From contig JBEEGH010000013.1 in NCBI GenBank assembly GCA_041166745.1, positions 62,001 through 126,000 of the forward strand: a stretch of 64,000 nucleotides of DNA. The letters are read 5' to 3'. Source of the stretch: DASUCS01 sp041166745. Its GTDB lineage: Bacteria; Actinomycetota; Acidimicrobiia; Acidimicrobiales; JACDCH01. This document shows, piece by piece, positions 35,682 through 43,973 of the stretch. A program made the translations under genes and the position numbers. The notes beneath the pieces are model-generated. The model was not told where the DNA came from, searched no databases, and saw nothing but the letters and a program-made list of their open reading frames with translations. Within the stretch, counting starts at the first letter, position 1, and each line of letters begins with the position of its first letter.

Positions 35682-37426
35682 CTCGAGGCCGCCAGAAGAC
35701 GAGAGAACCGGCTGCTGGGATCGGCCACGAGGCTCTCGCGAGCATCGTGTTCGACGATCCGGCCGTGGTCGACGACGGCGATCTCGTCGACAGCGCGCAA
35801 CGACGACAGGCGATGGGCGACGAGCACGGTGGTGCGACCGCGGCTGAGGCGGTCGACCGCCCGCTCGACCAGGAGCTCGGTATCGGGGTCGAGACGGCTC
35901 GATGGCTCGTCGAGGATGACGAGGCCCGGGTCGGCGAGGAAGGCCCGTGCGAGCGCCAGCAGTTGCGCCTCGCCGGCCGACAACCCCGAGCCGTCCGGAC
36001 CGAGTTCTGTGTCCAGCCCGTGTGTCTGGGCGCGGAGCCAGGGGCCGAGCCCGAGCTCGTCGAGCAGGGCGAGTAGGGCGTCGTCGTCCTTCGGGTGCGT
36101 TTCGAAGAGCGTCAGGTTCTCGCGCAACGAAGCGCGGAACAGCTGCACCTCCTGCGTCACCATGGCGACGCGCTGGCGAAGGTCGGCAACGCCGATACGG
36201 CGGAGATCGACGCCGTCCAGCAGCACGGCGCCGTCGCCGGGGTCGTAGAGCCGGAGCATCAGCCGCGTGATCGTGCTCTTACCGCTGCCGGTGCGTCCGA
36301 CGAGCCCGATCGAGCGGCCGGCCTCGAGGCGTAGGTCGATGTGGTCGAGCACGTTCTCGTCGCCGTACGAGAAGCTCACATCGCGAAGCTCGATCGACAG
36401 CGAACCTGTCGGCGCCAGTCGGTGGGCCTCCTCGGCGCTGGGCCATGCCAAGTTCGAATGCTCGGCGAACAGCTCGGCCGCGCGCGCAACGCCCGCTTGG
36501 GCGCGCTGCAGCTCCTTGAGCTGATCGATGATGCGTTCGAGCGGTTGCCGGATGATCTGCGAGTAGCGGAAGACCACCAGCAGTGTTCCGACCGATATCG
36601 CGCCGGAGCGCTGCAAGAGCACACCGAGGCCGAGCAACATCGCCGTTCCCAGCGTGAACGCGAGGTTGGTGAGACGCACGAGTCCACCCCCGACGATCTC
36701 GGCCCGGCGGTCGGCTCTGAACGCCTCGGCGCTCACGTCGTGGAAGCGACGAACGATGTGCGCCCCGGCGCCGTTGGCGCGGAGGTCTTCGGCGGCGGCG
36801 AGATGCTCTTCGAGGTCGGCGAACAGTCCGGCGACGATGGCACGGTGCGCGGCCGACGTGGGCACCGCGCGACGTTGGACACGAACGAGGAACAGGGACG
36901 CCGCGACGACGAAAGCCGCGAGTGCGGCGCCAAGACGTATGTCGTCGACGGTCAGCACGATCAACGTTCCTGCCAGCAGCGGGGCGCTTCCGAGGATGTC
37001 GACGAGGAACGTGACGAGGAACTCCGCGATCGCGTGCACGTCGCCGTCGACGCGTTCGATCAACTCACCGGGCGGATGCTTCCCGTGGTACGAGATGTCG
37101 AGCGAGAGCGTGTGCTCGGCCAGTTCCTCGCGAAGCCGGTTGGTCGCCGTCCACGCTTGACGGCTCGCAACCCACGTCCGAACGACGGTGGCCGCCTGCG
37201 CAGCAGCGGCGACAACCAGGTACACGATGGCGATCGCCGCGAGCTCACCGCTCTTGGCGCCGGCGATGGCCCGATCGACGAAGTGGCCGAGGATGATCGG
37301 ACCCGTCAAGGGCAGCACGGTGCCGATCACGAGTGCGCCGATCAGGCCGGCGAGGGCGCGTCGCTCGGGCCACAGGTGGGCGCGCAAGACGTGCCGAGGG
37401 TCGATCGCCGTCTCGTGAGCATCCAT
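35678..37426 (-). CDS. ABC exporter half-transporter (second pair, consensus subunit)
   Basis: 582 residues: exporter membrane domain then ATPase. Walker A is GRTGSGKST, the signature is the variant LSAGEAQL, Walker B LVILDEPSSRLD with catalytic Glu, and the H-loop VAHRLSSL. Together with the next gene it should form a heterodimeric exporter with one canonical and one weak ATP site. It opens a minus-strand run with the partner, MBL hydrolase, amidase and a small protein. Confidence 0.9.
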   Translation of the reverse strand: MDAHETAIDPRHVLRAHLWPERRALAGLIGALVIGTVLPLTGPIILGHFVDRAIAGAKSGELAAIAIVYLVVAAAAQAATVVRTWVASRQAWTATNRLREELAEHTLSLDISYHGKHPPGELIERVDGDVHAIAEFLVTFLVDILGSAPLLAGTLIVLTVDDIRLGAALAAFVVAASLFLVRVQRRAVPTSAAHRAIVAGLFADLEEHLAAAEDLRANGAGAHIVRRFHDVSAEAFRADRRAEIVGGGLVRLTNLAFTLGTAMLLGLGVLLQRSGAISVGTLLVVFRYSQIIRQPLERIIDQLKELQRAQAGVARAAELFAEHSNLAWPSAEEAHRLAPTGSLSIELRDVSFSYGDENVLDHIDLRLEAGRSIGLVGRTGSGKSTITRLMLRLYDPGDGAVLLDGVDLRRIGVADLRQRVAMVTQEVQLFRASLRENLTLFETHPKDDDALLALLDELGLGPWLRAQTHGLDTELGPDGSGLSAGEAQLLALARAFLADPGLVILDEPSSRLDPDTELLVERAVDRLSRGRTTVLVAHRLSSLRAVDEIAVVDHGRIVEHDARESLVADPSSRFSRLLAASR

Positions 37427-37450
37427 GGCGCCGATCGACGCTACGCCTCC

Positions 37451-37498
37451 AAATCCAGTGCACTACGACACATTTATTTGTCGTAGTGCACTGGATTT
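37451..37498. terminator. Perfect 20-bp hairpin after vapC
   Basis: Arms AAATCCAGTGCACTACGACA (37451-37470) and its exact complement (37479-37498) flank an 8-nt loop. It begins 13 nt past the vapC stop. It is likely a terminator, though without a U-tract. Its arm resembles that of the hairpin at 43239-43280. Confidence 0.6.
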
Positions 37499-37511
37499 CG
37501 TGACGCGGGGG

Positions 37512-37928
37512 TCAGGTCGAGGCGACGTCGAAACCGAGTGAAATAGCGACGGGGATCTGGCGCGGGTCGAACGTGCAGAACGTGACCGGCTTCGGCAACC
37601 GATCCGCGGCCGCCAGGTGGATCGCATCGACGGTGCGCACCGGTTGCGTGCGTCCGATCTCGGCGGCGCGGTCGAGGCAGAGCTGATCGATCGGTACGAC
37701 GTTGATTCGCTCCCAGTCGTCGCGGACGGCACGCCGAATCGCGTCACGTTCTGATTCGAGGGTGGCGGCGCGCTCGGCGAGTGCGACCACCTCGCTCAAC
37801 GCGAGCGCCGACGCGCACCAATCGCCGTCAGCGGCCATCGCGTCGAGCACCACTTGCCGGGCGGGACCACCGAGGTAGCGCGCGAGCAGCGCCGAACTGT
37901 CCAGCGCCAGCACGTCAGCGCACCTCAT
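37512..37928 (-). CDS. vapC: VapC-type PIN domain toxin
   Basis: 138 residues from the ATG at 37928; a GTG at 37913 (giving MLALDSSALL) is the more typical VapC start. PIN acidic residues are visible: Asp10 in LALDSSALLARYL, Glu46 in ALSEVVAL, and Asp ~100 in RTVDAIHLAAA. PIN toxins are Mg-dependent ribonucleases that cut tRNA or rRNA. It overlaps the antitoxin gene end, the standard layout for type II pairs. Confidence 0.88.
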   Translation of the reverse strand: MRCADVLALDSSALLARYLGGPARQVVLDAMAADGDWCASALALSEVVALAERAATLESERDAIRRAVRDDWERINVVPIDQLCLDRAAEIGRTQPVRTVDAIHLAAADRLPKPVTFCTFDPRQIPVAISLGFDVAST

Positions 37929-38178
37929 CCAGCAGGCGGTCGAGCCGCGTGCCGACGGGCATCGCCACGACGAGCTCCGGCGCCGGTCGGTCCGAGCGAC
38001 GCGCCTTCTGGAGGAGTCCGCGTACGGCGAGGTCGTCGAGCGTCGGCTCTCCTGCGCCGTGGTCGAGCGGTCCGAGCTGGGCGACCGGCCGTCCTCCGAC
38101 GGTGACGACGACCCGATGGCCGGCCTCCGCCTGGCGCACGGCCGTGGCCAGGTTGGCCCGAAGCTCCCGGATCTTCAT
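37915..38178 (-). CDS. vapB: VapB-type antitoxin (Phd/YefM family)
   Basis: 87 residues from the ATG at 38178. MKIRELRANLATAVRQAEAGHRVVVTVGGRPVAQLGPL is the Phd/YefM DNA-binding N-domain (shown in short: LRANLATAVRQAEAG and VGGRPVAQL). The C-terminal half (LDDLAVRGLLQKARRSD) is the toxin-binding tail. A 16-bp palindrome overlaps the start codon. A longer frame 5' of this ATG is antisense to the acyl-CoA dehydrogenase gene and is not real. Confidence 0.85.
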   Translation of the reverse strand: MKIRELRANLATAVRQAEAGHRVVVTVGGRPVAQLGPLDHGAGEPTLDDLAVRGLLQKARRSDRPAPELVVAMPVGTRLDRLLDEVR

Positions 38179-38193
38179 GTACACCTGTGTACA
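38178..38193. promoter_or_regulatory. Palindromic operator of the vapBC genes
   Basis: TGTACAC-CT-GTGTACA is a perfect 7+2+7 palindrome abutting the antitoxin start codon, the expected site for autorepression by the VapBC complex. Confidence 0.6.
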
Positions 38194-38238
38194 CGACAGA
38201 AGTGGCAGCCCACCAGCTCTGCATGCTGCAATCCCCGC

Positions 38239-39354
38239 ATGAACTTCGCTTTCTCCGAGGAGCAAGAAGAGCTCCGCCGCATCGTCCGTCAGTTCCTCGA
38301 CTCCAAGTCGAGCGAGGCCGAGGTCCGTCGCCTCATGGAGACGACCGAGGGCTACGACCCGGCGACCTGGTCGCAGATGGCCAACGAGCTCGGCCTGCAG
38401 TCCCTCACGATCCCCGAGGAGTTCGGCGGGCAGGGCTACGGCTACGTCGAACTCACGGTCGTGCTCGAAGAGATGGGCCGGTCGCTGTTGTGCGCGCCGT
38501 ACTTCTCGAGCGTCGTGCTCGCGGCCAACACGCTGCTCCACTCGGGCGACGACGCGGCCAAGAAGGAGCTGCTTCCGGGTATCGCGTCCGGCGAGACGAT
38601 GGCGACCCTCGCGTTCACCGAGGAGTCCGGCAAGTGGGACGAGTCCGGCATCACGATCCAGGCCACGAAGGCGGGCGACGGCTACAAGCTCAACGGCACG
38701 AAGATGTTCGTGCTCGACGGCCACACCGCGAACCTGATCCTCGTCGCCGCTCGCACGGAGGCCGGCGTGAGCCTGTTCCGTGTCGACGCCGACGCGTCGG
38801 GGCTCACGCGGACGCCACTGGCCACGATGGACCAGACCCGCAAGCAGGCGAAGCTCGACTTCGCCGACACGCCGGCCACGCTCATCGGCACAGACGGCGC
38901 CGGTTGGTCGGTGCTCGAGCGGGTGCTCGACCTCGCCGCGGTGGCGCTCGCCGCCGAGCAGGTCGGAGGAGCCCAGAAGGTGCTCGAGATGGCCGTCGAG
39001 TACGCCAAGGTGCGCGTCCAGTTCGGCCGTCCGATCGGTTCGTTCCAGGCCATCAAGCACAAGTGCGCCGACATGCTGCTCGAGGTCGAGTCGGCCAAGT
39101 CGGCCGCGTACTACGCCGGCTGGTGCGCATCCGAGCTCAACGACGAGCTCCCGTCGGTGGCGTCGCTGGCCAAGGCGTACTGCTCGGAGGCGTACTTCCA
39201 CGCCGCGGCCGAGAACATCCAGATCCACGGTGGTATCGGGTTCACGTGGGAGCACCCCGCGCACCTGTACTTCAAGCGGGCCAAGTCGTCCGAGCTCCTG
39301 TTCGGTGACCCGACCTACCACCGCGAGCTGCTCGCGCAGCGCATCGGCATCTGA
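38239..39354 (+). CDS. Acyl-CoA dehydrogenase
   Basis: 371 residues from the ATG at 38239. N-terminal MNFAFSEEQEELRRIVRQFL, the FAD/substrate segment LAFTEESGKWDE, VRVQFGRPIGSFQAIKHKCADM, and C-terminal IQIHGGIGFTWEHPAHLYFKR mark the FadE-like family. I do not see the usual EGT-type catalytic Glu near the end (ELLFGDPTYHREL), which suggests the class that works as a hetero-oligomer, as in actinobacterial steroid side-chain catabolism, or one with the Glu elsewhere. The substrate is unknown. Confidence 0.9.
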   Translation: MNFAFSEEQEELRRIVRQFLDSKSSEAEVRRLMETTEGYDPATWSQMANELGLQSLTIPEEFGGQGYGYVELTVVLEEMGRSLLCAPYFSSVVLAANTLLHSGDDAAKKELLPGIASGETMATLAFTEESGKWDESGITIQATKAGDGYKLNGTKMFVLDGHTANLILVAARTEAGVSLFRVDADASGLTRTPLATMDQTRKQAKLDFADTPATLIGTDGAGWSVLERVLDLAAVALAAEQVGGAQKVLEMAVEYAKVRVQFGRPIGSFQAIKHKCADMLLEVESAKSAAYYAGWCASELNDELPSVASLAKAYCSEAYFHAAAENIQIHGGIGFTWEHPAHLYFKRAKSSELLFGDPTYHRELLAQRIGI

Positions 39355-39788
39355 TCGTCCTCGTCGCGGTCCTGGCCGCGCTGCTCGTCCTCGTGATCGC
39401 ACTCGTGGCCGTGGGCCGCGAGTCGTTCACGCTCGGCACCCAACCCAAGCAGGCGCTGTTCGATCTGGAGGAGGCCGTCGAGTTCGTCGCGGATCGGTTG
39501 CCCGAGGAAGTCACCGCCGTGCTCACGTACGACGACGTTCGGTCGATCCTGCGCTGGCACCTGGAGTACCTGCGCGACCGTGGTGTTCCCGTCCGACGCG
39601 ACCAGACCGAGGGCGGCCCGGTGGTGGTCGAAGACGACGAGGGGATTGCCTGGGTGCTGGGCAAAGCGGACGAGGTCGGCCTCGAGGTGACCGACGCCGA
39701 CGTGGCGATCGTCCTCGAGACCGAGCTGGCCTACTTCGAAGCCATCGGGGCCATCGGAGGCGAGGCCCCCGGCCTGCCTGATACCTAG
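39351..39788 (+). CDS. Small membrane-anchored protein of unknown function
   Basis: 145 residues if it starts at the CTG at 39351, or 131 from the conventional GTG at 39393. The CTG overlaps the dehydrogenase stop (CTGA), like the TTGA/GTGA/ATGA junctions elsewhere, and restores a complete N-terminal membrane helix (IVLVAVLAALLVLVIALVAVG). The soluble part (FDLEEAVEFVADRLPEEVTAVLTYDDVRSILRWHLEYL) looks helical and acidic. No domain is recognised. Confidence 0.65.
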   Translation: MIVLVAVLAALLVLVIALVAVGRESFTLGTQPKQALFDLEEAVEFVADRLPEEVTAVLTYDDVRSILRWHLEYLRDRGVPVRRDQTEGGPVVVEDDEGIAWVLGKADEVGLEVTDADVAIVLETELAYFEAIGAIGGEAPGLPDT

Positions 39789-39809
39789 ACGAATTCACGC
39801 GATACCTAG
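39780..39809. repeat. Direct repeat GATACCTAG
   Basis: GATACCTAG occurs at 39780-39788 and 39801-39809, 21 bp apart (two helical turns), just after the preceding gene and 70-100 nt upstream of the small ORF at 39881. It is a possible activator site. Confidence 0.4.
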
Positions 39810-39880
39810 GTCGAACTACACCGCTGAAATACGCAGGTCATCCGATGTGCCCGGCTACCTCAGTGGCGCACACTCACTCC

Positions 39881-40000
39881 ATGAACACGACCTGGTACGC
39901 AACCCCAAGCCTGGTCGCCGAGCACCGTGCAGCCCTCGAGGCTGCGGCCCGGCGTCACCGGGTGTCCGCTTCTCTCCGCCGCATCTGGCGACGCACGTAG
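39881..40000 (+). CDS. Possible 39-residue small protein
   Basis: ATG 39881 to TAG 39998 encodes a short basic peptide (TTWYATPSLVAEHRAALEA, RRHRVSASLRRIWRRT), predicted as a helix. It is preceded by the GATACCTAG repeats and followed 50 nt later by the LAL regulator. Short Arg-rich proteins of this type are common in actinobacteria, but there is no Shine-Dalgarno and no way to prove translation here. Confidence 0.45.
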   Translation: MNTTWYATPSLVAEHRAALEAAARRHRVSASLRRIWRRT

Positions 40001-40038
40001 TTCCGGCACGACCCATGAGTGGTCACCCGGGCCGCCCC

Positions 40039-40044
40039 TACGAT
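40039..40044 (+). promoter_or_regulatory. -10 box TACGAT, likely leaderless promoter of the LAL regulator
   Basis: TACGAT ends 6 nt before the ATG at 40051. It supports that start over upstream in-frame codons. Confidence 0.45.
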
Positions 40045-40050
40045 TGCTTC

Positions 40051-42798
40051 ATGCTCGTAGGACGGCCCGGGCTCAGCCCGGTGATGGTGGGCCGCGCGGC
40101 CGAGCTGGATCGCATCGCACGTCTGCCTGATCAAGAGGACGCTCCGTCGATCGTCCTGCTCGGTGGTGAAGCTGGAGTCGGCAAGACCCGCCTGATCCGA
40201 GAGTTGTGCGGTCGACTCCCCGACGGTGTGCGGGTGATCGCCGGTCAGGCCGACCCGGGGGCGCTTGGGCGCCCGTTCGAGTTGCTGCTCGATGCGCTCA
40301 AGTCCGAAGGCGGTGTACCGCCTGACCTGCTCGATGTGGTCCTGGATCAGTCCCGTTCTGCTGACGAGCGGGTCGCGGCCGGCCACGCGATCATCGTCGA
40401 GCTCGCCCAGAACCAGCCGACCGTCGTGGTCTTCGACGACCTGCACTGGGCCGACGCTCAGAGCGTCGCGTTGTTCGACCGCCTCAGTGAGCCCGGATCG
40501 GGACCGACACTCGTCGTCGGCACTTACCGTCCCGAGGCGTTGAACCGGCGTCACCCGGTTGCGGATCTGCTTCCACGGCTCGAACGGCGTAGGGCGGTCA
40601 CCCATCTGCACCTCGATCGCCTCACGACCGGCGATGTCAGCGCGTTCCTTGCCGCGGTCTACGGACGGCCTCCGTCGTTCCGCGTCGTCGAGACGCTGCA
40701 CGCCCGCACGGGCGGCAACCCGTTCTTCCTCGAGGAACTGCTGTCCGCCGCGGGGGAGGTCGATCCCGAACAGCTCGTCGCCCAACCGCTGCCCTGGAAT
40801 CTCGGCGAAATCGTGCGAGCACAACTCGAGGAGCTCGATCCTGCCGAGCGTCGGATCCTCGAAGCCGCGTCCGTCCTCGGCCGCCGGGTCAGCTTCGACG
40901 TGCTCGCGTCGGTGACCTCGACCGGTGAAGACGACCTCATCCACCTCCTGCGTTCGCTCGTCGCCAAAGGCATGTTGCTCGAGGCCGAGAACGATGTGTT
41001 CAGTTTCCGGCACGCGCTCGCGCGGGAAGCGATCGAGGCCGACCTGCTCGGCCGAGAACGTCGACGCCTGCACGAAGCTGCGCTCATCGCGCTGCAGGAG
41101 GCGGGAAGCGACGATGTCGCGTCCATCGCCCATCACGCGCACGGCGCCGGTCGTTACGACGACCTGCTCGCGGCCGCGCGCAAGGGATCTCAGCAGTACA
41201 TCGACTCTGGGTCCACCTATCAAGCGCTCGAGCTCGCCGAGCTCGGCTTGTCGGAGGCCTGCGACGACGTCGCGCTGCTCGCGAGCGCGACCCGGGCCGC
41301 GTGGCTCGCGGGACTCGTTCCTGAAGCGGTGGCCTACGCGGAGAAACTGCTGTCCGTCGCGCGAGCGCACAGCGATCCCGAAACGGAGGCCCTGGCGCTG
41401 CGACGACTCGTCCGTCTGCGCTGGGAGCAGGGCGACGAGGGCGCGATGGCACGTCTCACCGACGAGCTCGTCGACCTTGTCGCCCGGCTACCGGAGAAGC
41501 ATGAGCTCGGCAACGTGATGGCGAGCGTCGCGCAGAGCTACATGCTGCGGGGTTCCACGACCGAAGCCGTGGACTGGGCCGATCGCGCGATCACGTACGG
41601 CAACGAGCACGACATGCCCGAGATCCGCGTGTGGGGGGAGGCCGAGAAGGGATCGGTGCTCGTGGGCATCCCCGAACTCGCGACGGCGGGCGAGCAGCTG
41701 TTGCAACACGTCGCCGACGAGGCCGAAGCACTTGGTGAATACGTGATCGTCGCCCGCGCGCTCAACAACAGCATCCGGTCGGAGCACTTCCGCCCCGACA
41801 CGGGCGAGGCGCGAGAGATGCTCGCCCGCATGCGCCGAGCGGCCGAGCGCGCCGGTTTCGACTCGCTGTCCGGTCCCGGCTACTGGCAAGGACTCGCGGG
41901 TCTGGCGGAGTGGGAAGGTGATCTCGGCAAGGCGCTCGAGTACCTGGACGAAGGTCGTCGCCGCGATCGCGGCACGATCTCTTCGCACCATGCGTCCTGG
42001 TACCAGGTACAGGAGGCGGGGTTGTCGCTCGAGATGGGCGACCTCGAGCGGGCCAGGAACCTGCTCGACGAGCTCACCCCGATCGGTACCCCGAAGGCGC
42101 TGTGGTGGTACGGACTCGCCGTGCACCTTGCCTCCCGCGAAGGAAACGTCGCCGAAGTCCGCCGGCTTTTCCCGTTGCTGCTCGACGGCTACTCGTCGAC
42201 GCTCAACAGCGATGGTCAGCTGCTGCACGATGTCGTGACACCCATGCTCACCGCCGGGTTCACCGCCGACGAACTACGACCATTCGTCGCGCGCGCGACA
42301 GGCCCATGGCGCGATCTCGTCGACGGACAGCTGCTTGAAGCGGAGGGTCGCTACGAGGACGCGGTGGCGTCGTACGAGCACGCGATCGCCAACCAGGCGA
42401 ACGTCTTGCGGCCCGCGGCGACGGGCACCGCTCACGTCGGCGCGGCGCGTTGCCTCGTCGCGCTCGGCCAGCTCGACAAGGCGCGGGCGCACGCGACGCA
42501 GGCATCCGAATTGCTTGCTCATTGGGACGGGTGGCGAGTCGACCAGCTGCATGCGGTGCAGCGACGACTCGGTGTGGGTCCTGGAGTCGACGGACCGAGC
42601 GCGCTCACGCCCCGTGAACGCGAGGTGGTCGAGCTGCTGGCAGAAGGCCTGACGAACGCCGAACTCGCGGCGCGCCTGTTCATCTCGCCGAAGACGGCGG
42701 CCGTGCACGTGTCGAACATCCTCGCCAAGCTCGGTATGGCCTCGCGTTCAGAGGTCGCCGCCTTCGCCGTTCGCGAGGGCCTCGCCGCCGCTCGTTGA
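40051..42798 (+). CDS. LAL-type LuxR family transcriptional regulator
   Basis: 915 residues, the size of large ATP-binding LuxR regulators. Walker A is GGEAGVGKT (38-46), Walker B VVVFDDLHWAD near 130; the middle holds helical TPR-like repeats. The C-terminal LuxR HTH is LTPREREVVELLAEGLTNAELAARL and FISPKTAAVHVSNILAKLGM. Such proteins integrate a ligand signal with ATP hydrolysis to activate nearby genes. Target genes are unknown; the small ORF and direct repeats upstream are candidates. Confidence 0.93.
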   Translation: MLVGRPGLSPVMVGRAAELDRIARLPDQEDAPSIVLLGGEAGVGKTRLIRELCGRLPDGVRVIAGQADPGALGRPFELLLDALKSEGGVPPDLLDVVLDQSRSADERVAAGHAIIVELAQNQPTVVVFDDLHWADAQSVALFDRLSEPGSGPTLVVGTYRPEALNRRHPVADLLPRLERRRAVTHLHLDRLTTGDVSAFLAAVYGRPPSFRVVETLHARTGGNPFFLEELLSAAGEVDPEQLVAQPLPWNLGEIVRAQLEELDPAERRILEAASVLGRRVSFDVLASVTSTGEDDLIHLLRSLVAKGMLLEAENDVFSFRHALAREAIEADLLGRERRRLHEAALIALQEAGSDDVASIAHHAHGAGRYDDLLAAARKGSQQYIDSGSTYQALELAELGLSEACDDVALLASATRAAWLAGLVPEAVAYAEKLLSVARAHSDPETEALALRRLVRLRWEQGDEGAMARLTDELVDLVARLPEKHELGNVMASVAQSYMLRGSTTEAVDWADRAITYGNEHDMPEIRVWGEAEKGSVLVGIPELATAGEQLLQHVADEAEALGEYVIVARALNNSIRSEHFRPDTGEAREMLARMRRAAERAGFDSLSGPGYWQGLAGLAEWEGDLGKALEYLDEGRRRDRGTISSHHASWYQVQEAGLSLEMGDLERARNLLDELTPIGTPKALWWYGLAVHLASREGNVAEVRRLFPLLLDGYSSTLNSDGQLLHDVVTPMLTAGFTADELRPFVARATGPWRDLVDGQLLEAEGRYEDAVASYEHAIANQANVLRPAATGTAHVGAARCLVALGQLDKARAHATQASELLAHWDGWRVDQLHAVQRRLGVGPGVDGPSALTPREREVVELLAEGLTNAELAARLFISPKTAAVHVSNILAKLGMASRSEVAAFAVREGLAAAR

Positions 42799-42800
42799 CG

Positions 42801-43211
42801 TCAACGTCCCTGTGCCTGCGTTGCGTAGTCCTGCTGGTGGGGGAGAACGCCGGCCTGTTGCTGTATCGCCGCGTGCTGTTCCTTGGCGTACTCGCTGACG
42901 GGATCGACCCACACGGCCGTGCCGTAGGCGCAGATCTCGCTCCACTGGCCGATGGCGCCAGAGTCGAAACGCATCGCGATGATCGCGTTCGAGCCACGCC
43001 GGCGCGCTTCTTCGACCATGCGCGCCATCGCTTCGTTGCGACTCGTCGACAGCAGCTTTGTGAACTCGGGGATCTCACCACCGCCGATCGATCGCAAGCC
43101 GGCAATGCAGCCAGCGCCGATGTTGCGCGAGCGCACAGTGAGACCGAACACCTCACCTTGAACGGAGACGATGTCGTAGCCGGGAAGATCGAACGCGGTC
43201 GTGATGAGCAT
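42801..43211 (-). CDS. YbjQ family (DUF74) protein
   Basis: 136 residues from the ATG at 43211. YDIVSVQGEVFGLTV, RSIGGGEIPEFTKLLSTSRNEAMARMVEEA, and GSNAIIAMRFDS are the pentamer-forming YbjQ/heavy-metal-binding-domain signature. The tail (YAKEQHAAIQQQAG) is an extension beyond the ~105-residue core. The function is poorly known. It converges with the LAL regulator, 2 nt away. Confidence 0.88.
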   Translation of the reverse strand: MLITTAFDLPGYDIVSVQGEVFGLTVRSRNIGAGCIAGLRSIGGGEIPEFTKLLSTSRNEAMARMVEEARRRGSNAIIAMRFDSGAIGQWSEICAYGTAVWVDPVSEYAKEQHAAIQQQAGVLPHQQDYATQAQGR

Positions 43212-43238
43212 CCGCGCACAGTACGACCCGCACTGAAA

Positions 43239-43280
43239 TCCCGTGCATAGCCACACAAAAGTGTGTGGCTATGCACGGGA
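43239..43280. terminator. Perfect 18-bp hairpin after the DJ-1 gene
   Basis: Arms TCCCGTGCATAGCCACAC (43239-43256) and its complement (43263-43280) flank a 6-nt loop. It begins 13 nt past the DJ-1 gene stop, the same distance as the hairpin after vapC, with a related arm sequence. Confidence 0.6.
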
Positions 43281-43293
43281 ATTGCTCCTGGGG

Positions 43294-43947
43294 TCAGCGT
43301 TCGCCGGTCAACAGGAACCGGGAGCTCTCGCGGAGGAAGTCCACCGAGAACTGGGGAGCCTTCAGCGGCGAGCCCGCGTCGAACGGCGGCTGCGGGTCGT
43401 ACTCGATGCCGAGCTGAATCGTCTGGGCCACCTCATCGCCGGCGATCTTCGCCACCAGCGTGAGGGCCATGTCGATGCCAGCCGAGACGCCCGCTCCGGT
43501 GACGATCTTGCCGTCGATCACAACGCGCTCGAGTGTCGGCTCCGCGCCGAACTTGGCGAGCTCGTCGAGGGCCAGCCAGTGGCTCGTGGCGCGCTTGCCC
43601 TTCAGCAGTCCGGCCGCGCCGAGCAACAGCGATCCCGTGCACACCGACGTCGTCCACGTCGACGTCTCGTGCGCCGCTTTCAGCCATGAAATGAAGCGTT
43701 CGTCGTTGCGCAGCGCCTGCTCGCCGTGCCCACCGGGCACGACGATCACATCGGGATGCGGGAGCTCCTCGATCGCGGCGTCGGCGTTGATGCCGACTCC
43801 GCCCTTGCCGCCTTCTTCGGTCCGCTTGATGCCGACGTCCATGCCGACCCACGTCACCGTCGCGTCGGGCAGATGGGCGAGCACCTCGAAGGGGCCGATC
43901 GCATCCAGTGCGGCCATGTTGTCGAAGGCGACGATTGCGATGTCCAT
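43294..43947 (-). CDS. DJ-1/PfpI family protein, isonitrile hydratase-like
   Basis: 217 residues from the ATG at 43947 with AAGGAGA upstream. MDIAIVAFDNMAALDAIGPFEVL, VVPGGHGEQALRND, and the nucleophile elbow TTSVCTGSLLLGAAGLLKGKRATSHW match the InhA/isonitrile hydratase branch of DJ-1/PfpI. It lies 26 nt after the GlxA-type regulator gene and is probably controlled by it. Confidence 0.88.
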   Translation of the reverse strand: MDIAIVAFDNMAALDAIGPFEVLAHLPDATVTWVGMDVGIKRTEEGGKGGVGINADAAIEELPHPDVIVVPGGHGEQALRNDERFISWLKAAHETSTWTTSVCTGSLLLGAAGLLKGKRATSHWLALDELAKFGAEPTLERVVIDGKIVTGAGVSAGIDMALTLVAKIAGDEVAQTIQLGIEYDPQPPFDAGSPLKAPQFSVDFLRESSRFLLTGER

Positions 43948-43973
43948 TGCTTCTCCTTGGTGGGTTCGATCGG

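Noticed and set aside
38179..39402. Long minus-strand frame upstream of the antitoxin
   Set aside because: Only its last 87 codons (vapB) are real; the rest is antisense to the acyl-CoA dehydrogenase.
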